This document shows, piece by piece, positions 46,760 to 58,523 of a stretch of 64,000 bases of DNA. This stretch comes from Polytrichum commune (lineage: Eukaryota; Streptophyta; Polytrichopsida; Polytrichales; Polytrichaceae). The stretch spans positions 51,424,758-51,488,757 of the forward strand of contig OX485805.1 in assembly GCA_950295325.1 (NCBI GenBank), in the 5' to 3' direction. Each line of letters opens with the position of its first letter. Position 1 is the stretch's first letter. Under the pieces are notes generated by a model, which was given only the letters and a program-made list of their open reading frames with translations, did no database searches and was not told the origin of the DNA. The translations under genes were made by a program, and so were the position numbers.

Positions 46760-47206
46760 CTAGTGCCAGGGCTGAATGAAGGAGTACACATGGTCCTTGA
46801 GGTTGGCTCGGTAGAAGCCGTCTGCCTTGATCTGCCAAAGACAGTCATTGCAAGGAGTAAGGTTGAGCATCAAATTCCGCCTCGCGCCAAATACACCTTC
46901 CCATACCTTCACATCTTGTTTGTGGATATCACACCCACGGCCGACGACGCAGGATGCGTTGTCGATCCATTCGAAGTGGCAGGTCCAGCCCTTGGAAAAA
47001 AAGCTGATAGGAAACTGCCACACGTGGCTCTCTTCAACGCCGAGGTTCACTGGGCCGTGGTGTGCGTTGGGGCCGAAGCAGTCTGCCGTGATGGGATCGC
47101 CCACCAGGTTGAACAGCGTCACGGAGCCTTGTACGTCGGCGTTGACTGCTGTGATGGCGGACACCAAAAGAAATGCGAGGATGGCGGCAACCTTGGTCGA
47201 CTTCAT
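46760..47206 (-). CDS. S-protein homologue (SPH), copy 2
   Basis: Differs from the copy at 43146 by two residues of 148: Asp104 to Gly and Phe116 to Leu. Signal peptide, six Cys and both sequons are kept (the second becomes NLT). It sits in the same orientation 3.6 kb away in the next module of the array. Coding sequence plus about 120 bases 3' and 60 bases 5' is nearly identical between the copies; beyond that the modules differ strongly. Both look functional. The 209-codon plus-strand frame at 46724 is an antisense shadow. Confidence 0.9.
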   Translation of the reverse strand: MKSTKVAAILAFLLVSAITAVNADVQGSVTLFNLVGDPITADCFGPNAHHGPVNLGVEESHVWQFPISFFSKGWTCHFEWIDNASCVVGRGCDIHKQDVKVWEGVFGARRNLMLNLTPCNDCLWQIKADGFYRANLKDHVYSFIQPWH

Positions 47207-48999
47207 GATGCTGATATTAATTATGTCTGTCGGTGGCTGATTCTATGTATCCTGCACGTAGACGAAAGGCTTTATCAATTTATCTTGGTTTATCACAAGG
47301 AAGGAACCATGTATTCACATGGAAATGTGTACCAAATCACCTTTTATGAGTAAACCATGACGTGAGTGCTGCCATTTTACAAGAAAAAAACAGGGGGATC
47401 CTGAAGATCACGATATGAATAAGGAGGACTGCTGGGCATGGCCAAAGGAAAAGGCTGGAAGATATGGAAAGTCGAGAACGTTTAATTTCACATCTAATTT
47501 TTTTACTCCAAACTAACGGCCATGAGACGAGGAGTTCATTCACGTGCCTGTGATCATTTGCTATGTGAATACCCTCTAAAGAACAAGCTGTTCTGCGCTG
47601 AATTTCGATGCAAATTCTTCAAGCAAATATAAAGAACTGGCACGATCAAGAGTATGAATCCACCAGTAGAAAAGCATGTCGAAGAGAACCGCGGCGATAC
47701 ATACCTGCGATTCCGTTTCAGAAAGAGCTAGAAAACCTCCAGCACCGAATTCACCTGTTGCACAGCGATGGAGAATGTGGGAAGGGAAGAGCATTTATGT
47801 AGTGTTTTGCAGTCGCCATTCATCCCCTCCCGCCTATCAGTGCCTCGATGTGTCCTATCTTTCATCCTGGCGACCAAACCTCGGGGACTGAGAATAATGT
47901 AGTTGCCACTTGTCTTGTGAGGCTCCACAATGCTTCCCGTAATCAGGGTACTCGATGTCCTCTGGACGAACCAACCTCGAGGGCTGGAATAACTCTCGAA
48001 TTTCCTCAGTCACGCGCTAAGACGGCAAGTCCTCCAAATGACTCAAACAATGCACTTCATAGTTTGTTTAAACCGCAATCATACTATCGAAGTTCTGTAC
48101 ATTTGTTTGGACTCCTACGGGACAATCCAAAACTTGGGTATGCCGGGAAGTGTACCCAGCGCACGGCATTCTGTAGTAAAAGGTGAAAGAGTGGTTTGTT
48201 CTGCGCTGAGCAACCGGCCAGTCGTCCTTCGATGCGGAATATACAGTTTTGCCGCTGAGTGAATATACAGTTTCCAGAATCACAGTGGAGTGCTTCTCAG
48301 AGGAACATTGCGGCCCGCACGAAATCAGTCTATCCATCTCAGTAATCTCTCTCACGAGGGATTCACTCATTTCAAACGTAAATTCATCCTCCGAGACTTC
48401 TTTATGTTTTTACAAAAATCGAAGCATATCGTTCGCCCCTGACTGTCTCTAAGCTCTGATATAATCGCACTAGCGTTCTTTGAAGAATCGACGGCCCCCC
48501 TGGCCTTTCTAGTTCTAGCTATCCACTTTCGCAGATTCAAAGAAAGACATCCTTAAGCTGATCATCTTTCACCCCAGTTGGACCTGGTTGGACAGGGAAG
48601 ATCCAGATTTTGTATCCTCATTTTCCTAATCAAACGTTTGAAAGAAGAGGAACAGTCTGAGTCCAGACGGATCAAATGCGGTTACTGTAGTTACCGAATT
48701 TCAACGGAGTGAGTGCATGTAAACATTATTCGCTGTAAGCCATAGAATGCGTTGAGGTTCAGACATTTATGAGATGGTCTTCGTGATCATCAAGAGTATG
48801 AATTCAAGGCTCCAGACATCAGCATAATATCTGGACCTAAACCACTTTCCTCATGTGAAAATGGCAAGGAAGGAGATGGTTCTGCTACAGACCAATACCT
48901 CTCACCAATTATGTTGTCCATATCTTATTGATCATTGTACATTCCACATCACATCGCAACTACACTCTGAAAACCTCAAGAGTCTTAGATAAATATTAC

Positions 49000-50160
49000 C
49001 TTCTACCCACCATGCGAAGACGGCTTCATCAACAAGATTCTTGAATATAATGAAATGTGTGGGAGCATACTTGGACTCATCTCAAACCAATGTCCGGGGA
49101 GAACTGGTATTTAGTGTAATGGCGGCCAGTTGGTTTTGTGAAAAGTCCGGTTGAATTGGGAAAGTGGAGGATGTGAAACTAGTGCTTAAAAAGGGGAAAA
49201 AAAAAACGGACTTCAACCGGCAACCAATTTGAGGAGGAGGATTTTTACCCATATGAATTGTGAGATGGGCAGGTTTCATCCGGTTTGATTCATCTAGGGC
49301 CATATATCATTTGGTTCTAGGGTTTAGATTATGTGATCGTGTAGGCTTGTAGCGATTTGGTGAATGGCGGACAGGCGAAGCTTTTGCTTCATTCTTGCAT
49401 TTCATTGTTGACAGCTAGCGTTTAGAATGTATTATGAGTGTGTCTATGGAATATCTTCGTGGTGATCTTGATAACGTACTAATGGAAATCATAGCTTTAT
49501 GGAGGAACTCTACAAAGTTTAGATTTTAGATGGTTGTTTTCACATCCACAAAGATACCTTTCAGAGCGTTTTCCTCTTCAAGGTGAAGATGATACTATTG
49601 ATTTTGACTCTAATAGTTGATAGATTTTCTTTTTTGTATATAGTATGGTATTTTAGGTTACTCTTTTACCATGTTGTGGCCTCAAATCTAATATGAGGTT
49701 TTAAGACCTAGGTATGATAGAAGAGTAAATCCACGGCCATCAACCGATTGATGGGTTATTTTAGGTTCAACTCTTGCTATGGATAAATTGTTGATCATTG
49801 TTCTTGGATGTTGATACCATTACATATTATTGTTGTATGTTAATATGTTCTTTGGCCGTTGTTGTTGAATGATGTATGTTGTTTGTAGATATAATTTTGC
49901 TACATTGAAAAACCAGCTTACTTATCAATGCCCAAGTTTTTGGCCGGTTATCATTACAATGAAGAGGAATTTAGCCAGCACTTGAAAAAAAATATAGGAT
50001 ATTGGCCGGTCCAAATTAATGACAACAAGTTTGCAACCTGTCAAATCCTAAAAAACCGGTAGAAGTTGTGAAGGGGCGGATTTTAGCTGGTTGAGCTCAA
50101 AAATCTCCCGAACCCTATCGTAGACGTTGTGTAAGGTAAACAACCCTTATTTGTTTGCTT
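49000..50160. other. Gene-free region right of the SPH array
   Basis: No supported exon. CCGG-containing strings such as GGCCGGT recur (about 49133, 49950 and 50000), with GGCGGACAG near 49370. I found no element ends. Confidence 0.35.
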
Positions 50161-50164
50161 TTCT

Positions 50165-53100
50165 TATTAGGTCACCTATATTTGAGTGGTATGTTTGGTG
50201 TGGCACCAAGAATGGATACCAAAAACACATTTGTGTTAATGAGGTTGGATTGTGTGCTCAAAATATGATAAACCATTCCAGATTCAAGAACCAACATAAT
50301 TGAGGGGACCTATATGATCATTAATGAGAACAATAATTTTCACTTTGATCATGAATAGAACGTTCATATGAGATCCAAAAAATTACGAGGAAAGTGGTTG
50401 TGGCTTCAATTTGGATTTGCTAACCATTTGTACCTAATATCATGTGGTTTATATCTAGAAGTGCACCATGTTGGAAAAAGTAGCATTTTCCATAACAAGT
50501 TTGGCAACAATGATGAGGGCGCTCTGAAATAAAGGGTGAGTGGAAAACATGGAGACACACCCTGAACAGTATGAACATGGGTTATGTGAGTTTTTTGCAT
50601 TTGAAGCCACCGACTCAAGTGACGCATAGGACTCCAAATCTGCAAAGTGACCAAAACTAACACCATTAGTGACAAAGTTCTCATTTCATAGTCAATTTGT
50701 ACATCAATCTGTCATTGTAAGTTATATCAATGACCTTTGTGAGCTTCTTAGTAGGACACGTGAATACCGTAACACCATAGAAGGTTCGTCACCTGCCGCA
50801 CGAATATTTAATTTTTTTGAAAAAATAAGGTTCACGTTCCAAAAATAGATTTAAAAAAATTCGTCTTCTCATTTATTGGATTAAAAATCATTCGTGTTTA
50901 GGGTGGGAAAGATGTGCAGAAATTTCATCCTAATTGTGTTTTCATTCATTTATGGCAGCCCAACTTGTTTAAACCTAAGTCATTACCCTAATCTTGATTT
51001 TTTGTCTTTTCGTTTTTATCACAATATAATTTGAGAGTTATTCGTTTTTCTTTGCCTGTAATTTCTATTTTTTTACGTTTTTTTTTGGGGAATTATTTAT
51101 GAACGAACCTGCTATGGTGTTACGGTATATCTGCAACACACAGTCAAAAACTAGCACCATGAATGAGAGGCCATCATCACCTACACAATTGCAAGATGTT
51201 CATGTGCATAATCATTTAATTTTCAATGCCGAAGTTATCAAGTTGTGTGTGGAGCATGGTTTTTGAACACATGAAAGCCAATACATTGATCGTCACTAAG
51301 GTGCAACATGTGACAAAAATCCATAAATTGATAATGAATATCATATTTTGACAAGTTCTTTTTTCAAAATTCCTTTTCATTATTGAGAATGATTTATAAT
51401 GTTTCACAAAATTCTATAATTTAGTTATCCATCAGCCTTATGACTAGATAACATTTGTATTTTACATTAAAAATTCATTTAAAAATAGAAACAAATTAAA
51501 CCTAGCCCCTACCACTCACCAGTTCCATACATGCTATCTCTTAGGCGGCATTCATTATGTATGTCATCATTCATGAATAACAACCATTGCATCATCACAA
51601 TGATATGAAACTAATAATATCTTGACCCAAGACCTAGTCCATAATTACACAAGCTTAAGTTACGTAGTAGGATCCTCCAATATAAGTGCATTTAAAGACA
51701 TAAATATGATCACATTAGTCAAATGTATTAGTTGTATTCTATGATTTATCTGTTGGTGTTATAAAAATACATACACACAAAGACACACACACAACATCAA
51801 AGAGTAGATTTATATAAAAAATTCCATCATACGTCAATATCACAACACTCAAAAATCATTAAGGAGTCATGTATTTTCCAAAAATTTAGCTACATAAGAA
51901 GTGAACCAACAATACGCCTATACAATTGAGTTATCCAAATTATTCTTTCTATTAAACTAACACTATCCCATGACTCTAACAACCTCCACACGGTGTGTGT
52001 GCTCGAAGAACATCGAGGACTATTATAACAAAATGTATGTAATACAAACGAACGTATGTGGTTTTCTTTTCTTCTAAATTCTTATGTTCTATTTCTTGTC
52101 AAGTTCTAGTATAATGGCAAACATTCTTATATTTGGCTCATTAGAACCACATACATAAGGTCATGCTTCGTGTCACATACATCACGTGTCAACGTGTGAA
52201 GGTCCATCCAAACAATAATATTCTCATCAGATTCCATCTTTTAGGGGCCTTCGTCCCCAACGACATCATGAATATAAGTGCTAGTGCTTCCTTTCTTCTT
52301 TTGGGATACCCACTTTTAGGAGGTCCACTCTTAGACTTATTCTAAAGCGTATAATTTACTATTTTGTGTCCCTTTTAGATGTTAGTACAATACTCTTCTT
52401 ATTCCCATGCCACCTCAATTGGCATGGACACCCATATTGCCACAAATGCTAGGTCAATACCCATTCAAACTTACTATTTAAGGCCCTCCACAAGGCACAT
52501 ACTTAATTAGTCCATGTGTGGGACAAAAGTTAAAATCCAATATAGGATTCGAGGGCTTCTTTTGGACCCACAGGAGCACACGACAAGGCTTTACTTTTCT
52601 GACCAAGCTCTCTCTATATACGCATTTGATATGTCTAAATATGGCTTGGACGCTTGGAAGACCCCATAACCCCATCTGCAAGATTCATTTCATACTATGA
52701 GTCCATTTCCATTGTAATTTAGTATGTTTAAACCCCTGGTGGGTAGAGAGAGGTGTGGCCTGTTCCTAGCCCTTGGATGAAACTCCACGAGAGGCGTGGC
52801 CTACTCCCAGCCCTTGGATGGAAACGCACGTCCATGCTATACGATTTGACTGTTCTCTCGACGAGAAAGGGTCCAAATGTCTGGAGAATTGTTCACATGA
52901 AGTTGTGCATACAGTAGTACTTACATATGTGGTTTACGGGAGTGCGACTTTGTGAAGGGGAGGCCCACACGTTCCCAAACGGAGTTTGCTAAGCCAAGGC
53001 ATAAAGAATTTCGGTCTTCACATGTGCCTAATTTTGAGGAGTTGGGTTTCAAGGTTGGTCCCTTTTTATGGGTTAAAATAGTTTGTTGTTAACTCCGATC

Positions 53101-53830
53101 CAAGGCATCGTTTTTGCAAGGTTTAGGACCACTTCACATACGAGTCAAGAGCTCTGACCATGAAATTGTGAGAGCCCAAAAGAAAGTGTGCAAAGGCCAA
53201 CCCAAGACACCTTCATGTAGTGTGTCATGGACTCTCAAGTGTAGTGTGAAGTCATATGTGACCGAGCCCTCAACCAAATGCTATTTCAATGAATTTCTCT
53301 TCATGAGGGTCCTCACACACAATAGAATAGAATAAATCAACGGTTGTGAGCGTTTGGAGTGCCATGGTCTCCCAGTTTTGCGTCGGGCCTACTTCCAAGA
53401 GGTGGTTTTTGAAAATAGTCCAAGTGACCATGAAACATGTTCCATTCGATGCCATGTATGAATCCATGTAGACTTCACATCCATCGTGCAATCGCATACT
53501 TCATTGGTCCCTTGAGCGTAGCGTAAAGCTAACTTGGACCGGCTCTGCCTTTTCCACCAATGAGAGTGCTTGAAGTATAATGGTCACAGGCTCTCAGTCT
53601 CATGAGTGAAGTGGCCCTTAAAGCCTCCAAATTATTTGTAGAGTTTGTATGAATGTCCTATTGATTGTCAAAGTGAAGATTCTACGAGCTATCAAATGAT
53701 CATATAGGTCTCCACAACCCCCCCCCCTTATGTATGTATATAGACTTATGTATCTCTTTTCAATACATGTTTTTTTTTTAATTTGTTCTTAGAACACACA
53801 CAACCATTTACCACTCAAATATAGGTGTTC
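50165..53830. repeat. Repeat-rich region bounded by inverted ~20-bp motifs
   Basis: TCACCTATATTTGAGTGGT at 50172-50190 recurs inverted as ACCACTCAAATATAGGTG at about 53810-53828. The left motif continues into a dispersed repeat (to about 50450) shared with 58795-59110. Nothing in the interior codes for a transposase: it has short frames, AT-rich sequence, a CCCTTGG-containing tandem duplication at 52748, and a piece at 52980-53120 shared with 35574-35830. It could be one large degenerate element or two separate repeat copies in opposite orientation. Confidence 0.4.
52748..52829. repeat. 41-bp tandem duplication
   Basis: Two head-to-tail copies (52748-52788, 52789-52829) share GAGAGGYGTGGCCTRYTCC and AGCCCTTGGATGRAAC, with few substitutions. 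A recent slippage or replication duplication in non-coding sequence. Confidence 0.75.
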
Positions 53831-54275
53831 ATGTAAGTTGAGGCACCAAATTAGGCACATCTATGTTGAGTGCTTGTGCAACTATTGAAGATTCCAACCA
53901 GTCCTTATTTCATGTCATGTACATGTTTAGTTATACACATATCCATTCTAGATTCTCACCCATTTTGAAATAACATAAATAATGTCTATCAAGGAATTCA
54001 TTCTAAAACGTAATCTAACATCCATAACAAAGTTGAATTCTCTTTCCCTATATAGGTAGTGTCGTATAACGGACATGGGGTCATGGGCCGTTTCACAATT
54101 TAGGGCAGGCATATTCAGGGGTTAGAGCATGGTTCTAATGCTAGTCAACTTCACCGCATGGGAGACAATCAAGCCAACTTGAACCTAATCAACACATGAG
54201 CAAGTTACGCACCAACCACCACTAAAAATCAAATCTAAAATTCATCGGTCTCTTTAAATCTCTCTCATTCACAAG

Positions 54276-55514
54276 ATGTTTTACCTTAACACAATGGTAC
54301 ATATGACCAACACACTTTTGACAACACATTCCCCTCATGGCTACTTCCATGCACTTGCTTCCTACATCCGCGATGAAAATCTAACCTTATGTGGTGTTTT
54401 ACCTCTACGTTTCAAGTGCAAAGGAGTTTATGGATCTGAAAATACATGGCTAATGTGTGGTGCTTCATGCTTTATTTTTATTTATTTTTATCTCATAGAG
54501 CCCTACTTTAAAGAACATGTTCTCCATCATAATAAGTGGTGGCATCCACATTTCATTGGTGGTGACTTTGGTCTCTTTGTTTGTTGTATTGGTCAAGTCT
54601 CCAACTATGGCCTCCACATGGTCGCAAGTATATGGAATAGAAACATTAAAGCCTTTCACTCTTGGGAGGTCATCCAAAGAAGGTTTCACTATCATGTGGA
54701 CGAGAAGGTTTTGTGGGACCGCTATCTTTCTATCATGGAACAATGGCGTCACATTCTGATTGAGCATGAGGAGGACATTTTCATTGGTGGTGAGTGGGTT
54801 GGTTTTTTTCTTGATCCAAAGGATCGGTTCCATGTTCCGGTATTTCAAATCCCTTGTGAATCCATCACAAAGAGAGGATTTACTCAACTTCTCTTGGAGG
54901 TGTTCCCAAAGGTTCAAAGATGCAACTTTCAATCAATGTGAGTTTCCTCATGGAGACCAAGCTACTGCCTTCAATGGTTGGCTCCTCCAAATGCATGTTG
55001 ATACCATTGTGTGTGGAGCAAAGTAGGTAGAAATCCAATCTCATGCGTGGTAGGCCGAATGAGACATTGTTTGATCATGATGAATGGAGGTGGGCAAGCT
55101 CGTATGAGTTTTGTGTTATAATGCCAAGCAAGGTTGCCAATTTATTGACAAAAGGGAACATCTCTCTAGAGCAATCCATGAGAAATGTAGTAATACTCTT
55201 CCCTAGAGGTACTAGCCCTTTTTTAAAACTAAAGTTGGACATAAATTGCATTTTTAGAGGGAAGCCGCCTTTTCTTGGTCCTTCTACACAAAGCTATTGT
55301 CTCGGAATGCCCCCCACCTATCACCGTTACTACAAGAATCCAAGGTGCTACCTGTAACCATATCATTTCACCACCTCAAGGACATGGACCTTCCAAATAT
55401 CCAACTCTTATGGACAAGGAGGACTCATGTGAGCTCAATGAGCCTACTAATTCATTCACTCAACTTCGCTTTGAAATGAAAGAAGAAGAAGATTCCAAGT
55501 GTTGGAGGAATTAG
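54276..55514 (+). pseudogene. Unrecognised coding-like region, probably a decayed mobile-element or lineage-specific gene
   Basis: ATG 54276 opens 221 codons beginning MFYLNTMVHMTNTLLTTHSP. They contain GSENTWLMCGASCFIFIYFY, FKEHVLHHNKWWHPHFIGGD and FHYHVDEKVLWDRYLSIMEQ, ending QRCNFQSM at 54941. Coding-like sequence continues in other frames at 55043-55357 and 55275-55514, ending in an acidic tail (RFEMKEEEDSKCWRN). Its length, balanced composition and aromatic/His-rich runs argue against chance. The breaks between blocks may be introns or frameshifts; I see no clean donor and acceptor. No family recognised. Confidence 0.4.
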
Positions 55515-57398
55515 AATACAACTATGTAACCAAAACAAAACTATTCCTGCACATTTGGTCAAGTGGGGGTGTTAAATCACCCCTAGTGGTTTTTAATTGG
55601 TTTTTGTACGGGATGTATACACTTGCGTTCTTTACATACAAATAGGACTTTGCACACTTGCACATGGTCATGAATGCCTATGGGACTCGTGAAGGCATTC
55701 CCCATATGAACACGCCCATAACTACACGATCTTTGCCATCCCATAATCGGTGTAATATTAGTTCGAACACAATATAAAATTTTATTTTTGTCTATTTCCA
55801 TCCAATATGAACCTATCATTCCTAAGGTGTGTAGCTGTGATTTGGTTACAGTTCTGGATCATGCCCTTGTATTTGATTTGGTGTGTAGTTTTAGGTGAGG
55901 ATCAAAGAACAAACACCATAAAGACACATGTTCAAAAGAAATTGGGATACATCTTCAAGTTTCATTAATTATTGCACACTCAATAATGAACACAATTGGA
56001 AGAACTTATGAATTCAACTAAAACATCAACGAACATGCACTTCCAATAACCATTACTAACTCAAAGTAGATCCAATTATCAAGCCAAGTTTTGGTTCATT
56101 GAAGATTTGCTACAGAAACACAAGTTTCATTGTGTAGATCTAATTGGTGGAAGTTGGAAAACACAAAGCACAAACCGAATAACACCATACACTTCACTAG
56201 TTTGAGTTATATATTTCAAATACAATTGCCATTGTCCAACACTTCCCAATATATAGAGACTTGCAACAAGCATTGCCAGGGGCTCTACAAGCCTTTTAAG
56301 GGTTAAGTAAGAAATTTTCATCATCAACTAAGTGTAAATCCATTTTCTCAAGTCTTGTGACCAAAGTGCTACATGTCATGTTGGAAAGAACCACGAAGCT
56401 AACATTGTGAGTCCAATTCATGCTTCACTGGGCTCGATCTTGCATATATATGTCCTATCACCTTAGCCTTTCTTCTAAGTTACTTCTCTTTATGTACAAG
56501 TCCACTTGGAAGAGGACGCGGCCTGGGACATACCTAGTGACTCCTCCATTTCAAAAGGAAATGTCACGTCTATGTGTCCACAACACCCCATCCACTTCAG
56601 CTTTGGCTGGATTAATTAATGGGCAATGACAGGTGAGCTTGATGCAGGACACCATTCAATACATATTTTATTGCTCAAATTGAAACATCAAAGAAGAAAG
56701 AGAACTCTCATGTTGCCACCGGTGTGAAGTATGGTGTTGCTTCATTTTCAAGTTGGTCTAAATCTGTACGTAATCCCGACATAAGTATTACGAGAATTAA
56801 AGGGTTCTTGACAACTACTGCCTCCTTTCAAAGGTGAACACTTTGACATGCACGACAAGTCAACTACTGGCACATATCTTCCCCAAAGACAACCCCGTAG
56901 ATTCCCACCTACTGTAGTTGGTCGACAATATCCGGTTTACTTGGATACTCCCGTTATGCTTGGGTGCATCACAGATGGTCAAGTGCATTGAAAATCAAGT
57001 ACTAGGAAGGTCACCCATCCAAGTAACATTGCAACATGTTGTTAATGTTTAAAAAAGAGACGATGATCCTTTGTCATGGTAGAACATATATATATATAGC
57101 ATCGTGTAATTTTAATTTAACTCAATGAATCTTGTACAACACCCTTACAATCTTCATGATCAAGACATGTCCACTAACTTGGAACATGATAATCTGCAAA
57201 TCATTGACAAGTGTTGCATATGTACATCAAATGCTCACATTTCTCATAACCTACCATCATTCCCACACCCAAATAAGGATGTGGGAACAAGTCACACACA
57301 CACATATATATATATAACCCATGTCTTAATATGTAAGCATGATCCACATTTGTGTTGTTTGTTTTCTCTTTCTCTATCCTTGGGGGAAATTAAAGGGG
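55515..57398. other. Gene-free region with dispersed repeat copies
   Basis: About 55875-56000 resembles the 50200-50300 repeat (TTTGGTGTG..., CACATGTT, AAGAAATTGG). About 56690-56830 matches 33930-34060. Small AT microsatellites lie near 57090 and 57305. No exon supported. Confidence 0.4.
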
Positions 57399-57406
57399 AT
57401 GAGGGG

Positions 57407-58515
57407 CAAGCCATAAATTTGACACCCTAGCCAAATTTCTAGGGGACACCCTGTCCCAAATTTTGGGTGTCCCAAGGACACCCTGCTCCAATTTTTGGGT
57501 GTCCTCATAAATTTCTCTTAAAATTTTTTTTTTGTCAAAATAGGTACAATTTTGAAAAATATATAATATCATTTCAAAATCTCAATTAAAAATCAAAAAA
57601 ATCACTACATATCATAACTTGCAATGCAAATCAAACCTACAAGCGGCGGCCTTTCATAGCACACCACTTTACCCATACTTGTTCAAAGTCAATGGCCTCT
57701 ATGGGGATTTTTGCCATTGCAACTCTCATTTGTGCTTCCAAAGTCTCTAATACCAAACTACACCGTAAAGTAGATTTAATATGATTTTGAGTAGAAAATC
57801 CTCTCTCACAAGAAGCTGTACTAGCAGGAATTACAAGAACAGCTTGCCACAACTTTGTCATATGAGGATATCTTCCAACATAGTCCAAATTGGAAGAATA
57901 AACCATCCAAGCTTGGTGCATTTTAAGACCACCACATGAAATATGAAGTGTATCCAAAAAACCTCGAAGCTCTGATTTTAAACCACGCTCATCAAAAAGA
58001 TTCCCTCCATTAGTGCAGAAGTGGTCAATGAAACTCTGAAGCCATAAACGAGCATTTCGATGAAGAAGTGTCAAGTCTATTAAAAAACAGACAGGGCTAA
58101 ATAGCTTAGCTACATTGAAGAGCTTCAAATCAGGAAATCGTTGCTGCAATGATTCTATCACCTTAACCACATAGGCCTGTGCAATCACCTTGCACCCATG
58201 GAGAGTACCATCACCACCAAACTCAATTGCATGAGGCAATGGTGCATAATGCAATATATGTGAATGCACCACTCCTATAGAGTCTTGAAAATGGATCTCA
58301 CCACCTCTAGAAATGTCCAAAAATTGTGCCACAAATTTGGTATCCGTTGATAGGCCCTACAAGTACAGGGGACACCCTGAATTTTTTTTGTGTGTAAAAA
58401 GGGCACCCTTGTAGGATTTTTGGGTGTCCTCGGGGACACCGTGTTTGAGATTTGGGTGTTCTAGGACACTCTAGGAAGCAAAATACACCCCCCAGGGTGT
58501 CAATTTTATGCCCTG
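57407..58515 (-). mobile_element. hAT transposon, internally deleted, with exact 8-bp target duplication
   Basis: The left end CAAGCCATAAATTTGACACC (57407) and the reverse complement of the right end, CAGGGCATAAAATTGACACC (58515), are imperfect terminal inverted repeats with the hAT-type CAGGG start. ATGAGGGG flanks both ends (57399-57406 and 58516-58523), a perfect 8-bp duplication, the hAT hallmark. GGACACCC and TTTGGGTGTCC motifs repeat near both ends (57430-57510 and 58370-58470), as expected for subterminal transposase-binding sites. The element is 1,109 bp and carries only the C-terminal third of a transposase, so it is a deletion derivative. Confidence 0.92.
57637..58332 (-). pseudogene. 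hAT transposase C-terminal fragment (ZNF862-like, dimerisation domain)
   Basis: 231 codons open on the minus strand, ending AMKGRRL. There is no ATG start: the first listed codon is GTG and the frame opens after TAG a few codons upstream. Residues 1-85 match the middle of hAT transposases (VAQFLDISRGGEIHFQDSIG; RFPDLKLFNVAKLFSP). About residues 160-210 carry the hAT C-terminal dimerisation motif, LWQAVLVIPASTASCERGFS then STLRCSLVLETLEAQMRV. The zinc finger and the first part of the catalytic core are missing. It cannot catalyse transposition. Confidence 0.85.
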
Positions 58516-58523
58516 ATGAGGGG

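Larger units (their letters stand above)
42660..48990. repeat. Tandem array of S-protein homologue modules (two full, one partial)
   Basis: Three diverged copies of one block stand at about 42660-42960, 45210-45900 and 48190-48960, marked by TTCATTCGATGC/TCATTCAGTAGG/CCTTCGATGCGG and GCCGCTGAGGAGGTCATTCCAGAATCA or its relatives. Between them lie a gene (43146-43592 and 46760-47206) and a roughly 800-base segment 5' of each gene (43700-44400 and 47340-48010) that aligns through CCTCGATGTGT, CATCTTTCATCCTG and ACCAAACCTCGGGG. Period is about 2.6-3.0 kb. The third copy has no gene inside the window. Confidence 0.8.

Noticed and set aside
42660-48990. Reading the SPH array as a self-incompatibility locus
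   Set aside because: Only secreted SPH genes are present, with no partner receptor or linked pollen-type gene; family membership alone does not support that function.
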